DNA of 13,896 nt from an uncultured Bacillota bacterium (lineage in GTDB: Bacteria; Bacillota; Clostridia; Peptostreptococcales; Anaerovoracaceae): assembly GCA_958448635.1 (NCBI GenBank), contig CAUDEQ010000050.1, positions 1-13,896 on the forward strand, in the 5' to 3' direction. Shown here piece by piece: positions 1 through 5,088 of this stretch. Each line of letters begins with the position of its first letter. Within the stretch, counting starts at the first letter, position 1. The notes under the pieces were generated by a model. The model made no database searches. It saw only the letters and a list, made by a program, of their open reading frames with translations, and was not told where the DNA came from. The position numbers were made by a program, and so were the translations under genes.

Positions 1-31
1 AGCCGGACATTTAATTGTCCGGCTTTTTTTT
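1..31 (+). terminator. Rho-independent terminator of a gene upstream of the window
   Basis: A perfect 9-bp stem (1-9 AGCCGGACA with 16-24 TGTCCGGCT) closes a 6-nt loop and runs into a T-tract at 24-31. It ends a rightward transcript whose gene lies outside the window. Confidence 0.85.
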
Positions 32-42
32 CGCCTGAAAGT

Positions 43-209
43 CATCGCCTTCGTCGCAGCATTGCTGTATTTCTTATTCAACAACCATCGCCTTCGTCGC
101 AGCATTCATGATTTTTCTTGCTTAACAGTTATCACCCCATGGCAATATTCATGATTTTCCTTATTTAGTGACCATCGCTTTCTGACAGCTTTCATGCACT
201 TTCTTTTGA
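43..209. repeat. Degenerate tandem repeat, about 4 units of 43 bp
   Basis: The 21-mer starting CATCGCCTTCGTCGC and ending AGCATT occurs exactly at 43-63 and 86-106. The submotif TTCATG recurs at 105, 148 and 191, an exact 43-bp spacing. Weaker matches to the unit start lie near 131 (ATCACC) and 173 (CATCGC). Units 1 and 2 are the best preserved, units 3 and 4 have decayed. No reading frame stays open through the array on either strand, so a coding role is not supported. It lies between the terminator at 1-31 and the promoter of the next gene. Confidence 0.75.
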
Positions 210-228
210 GGGGTGATTAGTGTATAAT
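200..228 (+). promoter_or_regulatory. Candidate promoter for the 262-822 gene
   Basis: A perfect -10 TATAAT at 223-228 stands 17 nt after a weak -35-like TTTCTT (200-205). A second TATAAT at 235-240 has no good -35. The gene start at 262 gives a short leader. Only the -10 is convincing. Confidence 0.4.
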
Positions 229-261
229 CATATATATAATGATAAAAGGAGAATTTGGTTT

Positions 262-822
262 ATGACTGAAGATGTTAAATACAGCAGGGTCTATTTTGTA
301 AATGTCATAGTTGAAAACGACTGGGGATATCATCTGGAATCGTTGTGGTACGGAACTGATTCAAAGAATCTGGCGCTCATGATCATGGATGTGATGAACT
401 CGTGGTATGAGCCCAACAAGGAGGTGCTTGGCCAGAGCATAAGAGCTTTCCATGAAAAGCTTGAAAGGGCAGCAGATGAAGAAAATCCTGAACAGCTTTC
501 CTTTAAGGAGCTGGATGGAGAAATGTTTCATGAAAACGGACTCAAAATGACGATAAATGTCACAAACGATCTCGATGAAATGTATGCGTTTGTATTCAAC
601 GAGTCCTTCGATATATTTGCGGTAAACGGAGAAAAGCCGGAGGATTTCAACAGCGTTGCAGAGTATGTAAACTACCTGGAAAACAGCTGCAATGCCGATG
701 AGCCGATAGTGCTGGCATTAAGGACAAGGGATGAGAACAGTATAGTGGCAGCGATATGCAATATAGATGTTAAACACAATTATTCGGGGAGACATTATGA
801 TCCTCAGAAGTCCAGAAATTAA
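262..822 (+). CDS. Hypothetical protein, 186 aa
   Basis: I do not recognise this protein. The frame is open from a GTG at 220, but the ATG at 262 is preferred because AGGAG at 247-251 lies 10 nt before it, while the upstream GTG has no ribosome binding site and would overlap the -10 box. The product is acidic and probably cytosolic: there is no signal peptide or membrane segment. It begins TEDVKYSRVYFVNVIVEN and looks like a mixed alpha/beta fold with alternating hydrophobic strands (VYFVNVIV near the start, PIVLALRTR near residue 155) and a Glu/Lys-rich helical stretch around residues 55-80. It stands alone between a promoter and a hairpin terminator. Codon use is ordinary for the window. 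It could be a lineage-specific protein; no function is proposed. Confidence 0.8.
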   Translation: MTEDVKYSRVYFVNVIVENDWGYHLESLWYGTDSKNLALMIMDVMNSWYEPNKEVLGQSIRAFHEKLERAADEENPEQLSFKELDGEMFHENGLKMTINVTNDLDEMYAFVFNESFDIFAVNGEKPEDFNSVAEYVNYLENSCNADEPIVLALRTRDENSIVAAICNIDVKHNYSGRHYDPQKSRN

Positions 823-850
823 AGAAATTTTGGAATTACGAAAGCAGGAT

Positions 851-898
851 AATGGCGTGCGGCAGCATGCCATTTATTTGTTTGAAAACACAAATAAA
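851..898 (+). terminator. Two adjacent hairpins after the 262-822 gene
   Basis: The first stem pairs AATGGCGTGC (851-860) with GCATGCCATT (865-874), ten pairs including one G-U, around the loop GGCA. The second pairs TTTATTTGT (873-881) with ACAAATAAA (890-898). They share two bases, so only one can form completely. The T-rich start of the second stem (873-883) could serve as the tail of the first, making 851-885 a plausible but imperfect terminator. Confidence 0.5.
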
Positions 899-956
899 GT
901 TGCTTGATTTTATTGCTGTCTTTGCCTTAAATTCTGATAAAGTCTTGACAAATCCA

Positions 957-986
957 TTGACAGAAAAGTGGCAAGAGTGGTATTAT
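957..986 (+). promoter_or_regulatory. Sigma-70-type promoter of the ammonia-lyase gene
   Basis: A consensus -35 TTGACA (957-962) and -10 TATTAT (981-986) are separated by 18 nt. A second perfect TTGACA lies at 945-950 but has no matching -10. Transcription would start near 993, giving a leader of about 90 nt before the ATG at 1082. Confidence 0.7.
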
Positions 987-1081
987 TTAGAAGTAAGGAA
1001 AAGGCGTTGTAAAATATGAATACAGCGTAGTAATTATAAAAGTTTAAATGAGTCATAAAAAAATTAGGAGGATGATTTAAA

Positions 1082-1606
1082 ATGGCTAAGATTAAGACAG
1101 TGTTAGAGTGCATAATGGAAAGAGAAAACAATCCTAAGATGATCGGTTCGTATGTAAACCTGAAGACAAGAATGTCAGCAGGCGATGCACACTATGCTGG
1201 TGAGCTCGTAGAAGGCGCACACATCGTAACTGCATGGGGAGATGTTGGTACAGAATTGGCTATCAGACTTCACGGTGACGAATCACTGTTCGTAGGATAT
1301 TCAGAAGTTAGATATACTGCTCCAGTATATGCAGGCGACTGGATGGAATACGGCGGATACATCGAAAAGGTTGGTAGAACTTCCTTTACTTGCAAATTCT
1401 TCGCTTACAAATGGATGAGAGACTCAAAAGACGAAAACGGCAATGTAATCAACGGATCAGGCGCTGAAATGATCAACCCACCTGAACTGGCTGCATACGG
1501 TACTGGTACTCTGATGGTTAAGAAAGAATTACAGAGACCTGAATTTGCTGACCCTGATTTCGTAGCAGATGCTGCTGCTTACAGAGAAGCAAACGGAATT
1601 AAATAA
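1082..1606 (+). CDS. Hot-dog-fold acyl-CoA ammonia lyase, beta-alanyl-CoA type (174 aa)
   Basis: Probably removes ammonia from a 3-aminoacyl-CoA to give the enoyl-CoA (beta-alanyl-CoA to acryloyl-CoA, or 3-aminobutyryl-CoA to crotonyl-CoA) in amino-acid fermentation in the cytosol. Diagnostic blocks are DAHYAG (35-40), GDVGTEL (53-59), TAPVYAGDWMEY (79-90) followed by IEKVG (94-98), and a C-terminal GTGTLMVKKELQRP (140-153). From memory these match beta-alanyl-CoA:ammonia lyase of Clostridium propionicum more closely than the lysine-pathway enzyme Kal. At 174 aa it is longer than those roughly 130-145 aa enzymes, with about 28 extra N-terminal residues and a longer C-terminus. The ATG is fixed by AGGAGG at 1066-1071. 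Codon choice is strongly biased, as in highly expressed genes. It has its own promoter and terminator, with no CoA-transferase or other pathway gene beside it. The exact substrate is uncertain. Confidence 0.8.
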   Translation: MAKIKTVLECIMERENNPKMIGSYVNLKTRMSAGDAHYAGELVEGAHIVTAWGDVGTELAIRLHGDESLFVGYSEVRYTAPVYAGDWMEYGGYIEKVGRTSFTCKFFAYKWMRDSKDENGNVINGSGAEMINPPELAAYGTGTLMVKKELQRPEFADPDFVADAAAYREANGIK

Positions 1607-1657
1607 GAGAATCTTCATTAAGCTTCCGAAGCGAAGCATATAATAGATTGACTTTTT

Positions 1658-1686
1658 ACAGATGGGCTTTAGCCCATCTGTTTTTT
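1658..1686 (+). terminator. Terminator of the ammonia-lyase gene
   Basis: ACAGATGGGC (1658-1667) pairs with GCCCATCTGT (1672-1681) around a 4-nt loop, followed by six T residues (1681-1686). Confidence 0.9.
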
Positions 1687-1881
1687 CTTTATTTGATAAA
1701 AAATATCTCTTATCCATGTGTTGTCAGCGCCATACAGTGAAAGCCTGCGACTCATCCTCCTGCCGCCATACCCATTAGCTTCGGAGAGGCCAAAGACAGT
1801 ATTAAACGGCTGTATTTTCACAGGTATAGATAATTTTTTCAAATTTTAGTAAATTCTAATGATTATCGGAGTGTAAATATA
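1687..1881. other. Intergenic region, no supported gene
   Basis: Part of the 343-nt gap between the lyase and the EF-G-like gene. A 57-codon frame is open on the minus strand (1842 down to 1669) from a TTG, but it has no ribosome binding site and ends inside the lyase terminator. I see no riboswitch I can name and no tRNA. Confidence 0.5.
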
Positions 1882-1910
1882 TTGCTATGGAATAGTTAGA
1901 ATGATATAAT
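1882..1910 (+). promoter_or_regulatory. Extended -10 promoter of the EF-G-like gene
   Basis: TTGCTA (1882-1887), a 17-nt spacer and a perfect TATAAT (1905-1910) preceded by TGA, making an extended -10. The expected start near 1917 gives a leader of about 33 nt carrying AGGAGG (1935-1940). Confidence 0.8.
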
Positions 1911-1949
1911 GGTGATATCTTTAGGAAATAATTTAGGAGGTCTCATTAG

Positions 1950-3893
1950 ATGAAGGGCTATAAGAGCGAAAATATCAGAAACGTTGCACTTGTAGGACAT
2001 GGAGGCAGTGGTAAAACTACATTTCTTGAAGCTGCTTTACTGGCAACAGGTGTTATCAGCAGACTCGGAAAAGTAGAAGACGGGAATACAGTATCTGACT
2101 ATGACAAGATGGAAATCGAGAAAGGATATTCCATCAGCACATCGATAGTACCTGTTGAATATAACAAGGTAAAAATCAATTTTGTTGATACTCCGGGCTT
2201 CTTTGACTTTGTAGGAGAGGTTAACTCAGCATTGAGGGCAGTGGAAGCTGCAGCTATCCTGGTGGATGCTTCCGCAGGTGTACAGGTTGGTACGGAAAAG
2301 GCGTGGAACTCATGCAAGCAGTTCGGTGTTCCTAAGTTTTTCCTGATAAACAAGACCGATAAGGAAAACGTCAACGTAGACGAAGTAATAGAAGAGCTGA
2401 AGGAAAAGTTCGGAAGCTCCGTAGTAACACTCGATGACAGAGAAGCTCTGGAGGAAGAGGTTGCAGGAACTGATGAAGAACTGATGGAGGTTTATCTGGA
2501 AACTATGGAGCTTACAGATGAGCAGTTCGCCAAAGGGCTCAGCAAGGGTATAGGCAGCGGCGATATCGTACCTGTATTCACATGCTCTGCAGTTACAGGC
2601 GAGGGAATCAAGGAAGCCCTTGAACAGTTCGTAAACCTCGTTCCGAAGGCAACTGACCATGAGGCATATCCTGCAAAGAACGATGTGGATGAGGATATCG
2701 AGGTGGCTGTGGATGCAGCAGGAAAGCCTGCCGCTTTCGTATTTAAGACCATCGCTGACCCGTTCCTGGGCAAGATTTCATTGGCTAAGGTGGTTTCGGG
2801 AACGCTCAAAGCAGGACAGGAAATATACAATGCCAGAGCGGAAAAGTCCGAAAAGCTCGGCGCTATGTTCTTCATGAGAGGAAAGAATCAGGAAGACGCA
2901 CCTGTTGTTGAAGCAGGAGATATCGTTGCTATAGCGAAGCTTCAGTACACGAAGACAGGAGATACTCTCTGCGAAAAGGCAAACATCATCAAGTTCCCTG
3001 AGGTTGAATTCCCTGCACCATCCCTGTATCAGGCAGTAGAGCCTGCAAAGAAGGGCGATGATGAAAAGGTTGGAACGGGCCTCAACAAGCTGATGGAAGA
3101 AGACCCTTCATTCAGACTGGAGAGAAACGTTGAAACTCATCAGACGCTGCTGGGCGGCCAGGGTGAGATTCAGCTGAATATAATCAAGGATAAGCTGAAG
3201 GATAAGTTCGGCGTAGATGTTGTAACAGTTCCTCAGAAGATAGCATACAGAGAGACCATCAAGGGAAGCTCTGATGTTCAGGGTAAGCACAAGAAGCAGT
3301 CGGGCGGTGCAGGACAGTACGGTGACGTTCACATCAGATTCTCACCTGCTCAGGAGGACTTCGAGTTCTCTGAAGAGCTCTTCGGAGGAGCAATTCCTAA
3401 GAACTACGTTCCTGCAGTAGAAAAGGGACTGAGAGAGTCGATGGAAAAGGGCCCTCTTGCAGGCTGCAGAGTAGTTAACATAAAGGCAGTTCTCTACGAC
3501 GGCTCATATCACGATGTAGACTCCAACGAAATGGCATTCAAGATCGCTGCTTCACTGGCGTTCAAGAAGGGTATATCGGAAGCCAAGCCTTGTCTGCTGG
3601 AGCCTGTGATGAAGCTTGAGATCGTCGTTCCTGACGAGTACATGGGCGATGTAATGGGAGATATGAACAAGAGAAGAGGAAAGATACTCGGCATGGAGCC
3701 TTTGGCAGGCGGCGGTCAGAAGCTGATGGCAGAAGCTCCTCAGGTTGAGCTCTTCGACTATGCTATCATACTCAGATCCATGACTCAGGCAAGAGGAAGC
3801 TTCACCATGGACTTTGAAAGATATGAAGAGGTTCCTGCTCAGATGGCACAGAAGATCATCGCTGACTATCAGGCAGAACAGGAAAATAAATAA
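1950..3893 (+). CDS. EF-G paralogue (EF-G2-type translational GTPase), 647 aa
   Basis: A ribosome-associated GTPase with the full EF-G domain order: G domain (about 8-255), beta-barrel domain II (about 258-345), domain III (about 354-430), domain IV with GGAGQYGDVHI (about 435-545) and domain V with EPVMKLEIVVPDEYMGDVMGDMNKRRG-type sequence (from about 550). G1 is GHGGSGKT (16-23), G3 DTPG (80-83), G4 NKTD (134-137) and G5 near CSA (212-214). The residue after DTPG, the catalytic His in EF-G and EF-Tu, is Phe84, and switch I reads EKGYSIS instead of the RGITI of EF-G. About 650 residues, GHGGSGKT and loss of the His suggest the EF-G2/FusA2-like branch rather than the main elongation factor; from memory it resembles Thermus EF-G-2. 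Its role in translation is not well defined. AGGAGG lies 9 nt before the ATG. It is transcribed alone, not in an rpsL-rpsG-tuf operon, which supports a paralogue. Confidence 0.9.
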   Translation: MKGYKSENIRNVALVGHGGSGKTTFLEAALLATGVISRLGKVEDGNTVSDYDKMEIEKGYSISTSIVPVEYNKVKINFVDTPGFFDFVGEVNSALRAVEAAAILVDASAGVQVGTEKAWNSCKQFGVPKFFLINKTDKENVNVDEVIEELKEKFGSSVVTLDDREALEEEVAGTDEELMEVYLETMELTDEQFAKGLSKGIGSGDIVPVFTCSAVTGEGIKEALEQFVNLVPKATDHEAYPAKNDVDEDIEVAVDAAGKPAAFVFKTIADPFLGKISLAKVVSGTLKAGQEIYNARAEKSEKLGAMFFMRGKNQEDAPVVEAGDIVAIAKLQYTKTGDTLCEKANIIKFPEVEFPAPSLYQAVEPAKKGDDEKVGTGLNKLMEEDPSFRLERNVETHQTLLGGQGEIQLNIIKDKLKDKFGVDVVTVPQKIAYRETIKGSSDVQGKHKKQSGGAGQYGDVHIRFSPAQEDFEFSEELFGGAIPKNYVPAVEKGLRESMEKGPLAGCRVVNIKAVLYDGSYHDVDSNEMAFKIAASLAFKKGISEAKPCLLEPVMKLEIVVPDEYMGDVMGDMNKRRGKILGMEPLAGGGQKLMAEAPQVELFDYAIILRSMTQARGSFTMDFERYEEVPAQMAQKIIADYQAEQENK

Positions 3894-3912
3894 AGCTAAA
3901 AGAAAAAACAAG

Positions 3913-3945
3913 CGGCACAGTCTGTATTCAGGCTGTGCCGTTTTT
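3913..3945 (+). terminator. Terminator of the EF-G-like gene
   Basis: CGGCACAGTC (3913-3922) pairs with GGCTGTGCCG (3931-3940), ten pairs with one G-U, then TTTTT (3941-3945). Confidence 0.9.
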
Positions 3946-4027
3946 AAGTATGATAGAATCTGAATCTGCCGGCGGAGCTGTCTTCATTATACGAAGAAAA
4001 ATATCAAATTCAGCATATATAAATGAT

Positions 4028-4056
4028 AAAGCCTGCCGGTAAGAATGAAACGGCAG
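4028..4056 (-). terminator. Weak leftward terminator after the ArsR gene
   Basis: On the minus strand CTGCCG (4056-4051) pairs with CGGCAG (4038-4033). The tail reads GCTTTATCATTT, a poor T-tract. It is the only hairpin beyond the stop codon of the leftward regulator. Confidence 0.4.
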
Positions 4057-4074
4057 ACCTTATTACTATCCGTA

Positions 4075-4455
4075 TTATTTATCTGTATGCATGGTAATGG
4101 GACATGAGATTTTCATCATATCCTCTATCATATTGTGGAGAAGATGAGACTGCTCTGTGTCTGCGGCTTTGTAGTACACCTCCTTGCCATCCCTGCGGCT
4201 GACTATCAGGCCGCTGCTTTTGAGCTGCCTGAGATGGTGTGAAACAGCCGGGCTTGTCATACCGACTATGGCTGCAATGTTGATTACGCATTCCTCGCAG
4301 TGGCACAGGATCCAGAAGATACGTATGCGGCTGCCATCGCAGAGCTGCTTGAATATATCTGCTACCGTCTGGAAATCTTCTTCTTTTGGTATATGCTCCA
4401 GCTCGTATTCGATTTGTTGTCCGTGGTCATGTGGAAGTGAAAATCTTGTCATCAT
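4075..4455 (-). CDS. ArsR/SmtB-family metal-sensing repressor, 125-126 aa
   Basis: A winged-helix repressor that should leave its operator when it binds metal. The helix-turn-helix is clear (IAAIVGMTSPAVSHHLRQLK, 60-79), followed by the wing SRRDGKEVYY (86-95). The helix that in CadC-type sensors holds ELCVCDL reads CHCEEC (51-56), giving Cys51, His52, Cys53 and Cys56. The N-terminus has HDH (9-11), and the tail has His104, His107, Cys118 and His123. This suggests a thiol-rich site for a soft or borderline metal (Cd, Pb, Zn or Cu); the identity cannot be read from sequence. GAGGAGG (minus strand, 4466-4460) is only 4 nt from the first of two adjacent ATGs but 7 nt from the second, so translation may start at 4452. 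It is divergent from the metal-export operon it probably controls. Confidence 0.9.
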   Translation of the reverse strand: MMTRFSLPHDHGQQIEYELEHIPKEEDFQTVADIFKQLCDGSRIRIFWILCHCEECVINIAAIVGMTSPAVSHHLRQLKSSGLIVSRRDGKEVYYKAADTEQSHLLHNMIEDMMKISCPITMHTDK

Positions 4456-4473
4456 AAAACCTCCTCATAAGAC

Positions 4474-4502
4474 ATTGTATCACAGTTGTGCTGATAGGAA
4501 AA
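4474..4502 (-). promoter_or_regulatory. ArsR promoter with overlapping imperfect dyad
   Basis: On the minus strand TTTTCC (4502-4497), a 17-nt spacer and TACAAT (4479-4474), preceded by TGA as an extended -10. An imperfect dyad with arms TATCA (4478-4482) and TGATA (4492-4496) covers the spacer, a possible autoregulatory site. Confidence 0.55.
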
Positions 4503-4526
4503 CATAAGATGATAAAGCGACAGATG

Positions 4527-4560
4527 AAAAAACTCCGGCAGAATAACATCCTGACGGAGT
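4527..4560 (-). terminator. Leftward terminator upstream of the ArsR gene
   Basis: On the minus strand ACTCCG (4560-4555) pairs with CGGAGT (4537-4532), and CAG (4553-4551) with CTG (4541-4539), around a 9-nt loop; the stem is followed by a T-run (A-run on the plus strand, 4527-4532). It ends a leftward transcript that begins to the right of it, before the ArsR promoter. No gene lies there, only the 19-bp repeats. Confidence 0.75.
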
Positions 4561-4581
4561 GATATGTTGAGGAAAACCCCG

Positions 4582-4674
4582 GACCTTTGGAAAGCCCTGA
4601 CCTTTGCATGAAGCACTGCCCTTTGCATAAAGAGCGGACCTTTGCATGAAGCTCTGCCCTTTGCATAAAGAGCA
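4582..4674. repeat. Tandem array, five units of about 19 bp
   Basis: Units start at 4582 (17 bp, diverged), 4599, 4618, 4637 and 4656 (19 bp each). Two types alternate, GACCTTTGCATGAAGC(A/T)CT and GCCCTTTGCATAAAGAGC(G/A), so the array is really two copies of a 38-bp unit plus a partial one. Each unit holds CTTTGCATRAAG, which can fold as a small hairpin. The minus strand is open for 79 codons across this region, but that frame runs into the ArsR gene and has no ribosome binding site, so I do not call it a gene. Confidence 0.85.
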
Positions 4675-4728
4675 GGATTTGATTAAAAATAAATTTCTCG
4701 CCCTTCGAAAAAAATCTCGATTTACCTA

Positions 4729-4757
4729 TTGACTATATGGGGAAAAAGACATATACT
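4729..4757 (+). promoter_or_regulatory. Promoter of the metal-export operon
   Basis: TTGACT (4729-4734) and TATACT (4752-4757) separated by exactly 17 nt, near consensus. Transcription should start around 4764, immediately before the operator palindrome. Confidence 0.85.
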
Positions 4758-4767
4758 ACAGATGAAC

Positions 4768-4787
4768 AATTAAGCAATCGTTTAATT
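4768..4787. promoter_or_regulatory. Likely ArsR operator palindrome
   Basis: AATTAAGCAATCGTTTAATT is a 20-bp dyad: 16 of 20 positions are self-complementary and the remaining positions differ only as purine for purine. It sits just past the expected transcription start, where a bound repressor would block the operon. Size and AT-rich arms fit ArsR-family sites. Confidence 0.7.
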
Positions 4788-4812
4788 ATAAGTGAAGAAA
4801 GGAGAACTTATT

Positions 4813-5031
4813 ATGAAAAAAACATATAAAATCGAAGTGGATTGCGCTAACTGTGCCAACAAGATGGAAGAGGCTACGAAGAAAACTCCAGGCGTAAAGG
4901 ACGCTACAGTTAATTTCATGACGCTGAAGATGAACGTGGAGTTCGAGGAGGGCAGGCAGCCTAAGGAGGTTATGGAGCAGGTTCTGAAAAACTGTAAAAA
5001 GGTTGAAGACGACTGCGAAATTTTTTTCTAA
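4813..5031 (+). CDS. Free-standing HMA metal-binding protein, 72 aa
   Basis: A small cytosolic metallochaperone-like protein with the ferredoxin-like HMA fold. The metal site is DCANC (10-14), Cys11 and Cys14, with MEEATKKTPGVKDATVNF as the following helix and strand. The DCANCA form is typical of HMA domains attached to Zn/Cd/Pb ATPases, not the GMTCxxC form of copper chaperones. Extra cysteines near the C-terminus (NCKKVEDDCEIFF) might add ligands. The ATG at 4813 is chosen because AGGAG (4800-4804) is 8 nt upstream; the in-frame GTG at 4792 overlaps that site. The following ATPase has no HMA domain of its own, so this protein probably serves as its detached domain. The pair is co-transcribed with a 57-nt gap and is controlled by the operator at 4768-4787. 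Confidence 0.88.
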   Translation: MKKTYKIEVDCANCANKMEEATKKTPGVKDATVNFMTLKMNVEFEEGRQPKEVMEQVLKNCKKVEDDCEIFF

Positions 5032-5088
5032 GACGAAGTCTGCGCTTTGCCTTAACAAAAGGTGTAAGTGCTGAGGAGGTGCTATACA

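Noticed and set aside
1669..1842. 57-codon minus-strand frame starting with TTG
   Set aside because: No ATG or GTG at the start of the frame, no ribosome site, and its stop lies within the lyase terminator hairpin. It could be a remnant of an older gene, but nothing supports expression.
1690..1949. Riboswitch in front of the EF-G-like gene
   Set aside because: The extended -10 promoter at 1882-1910 leaves a leader of only about 33 nt, too short for a riboswitch, and the DNA upstream shows no aptamer I recognise.
4427..4666. 79-codon minus-strand frame through the 19-bp repeats
   Set aside because: Its start lies inside the repeat array, it has no ribosome binding site, it crosses a good leftward terminator and it overlaps the 5' end of the ArsR gene. 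It exists because 19-bp repeats happen to lack stops in that frame.
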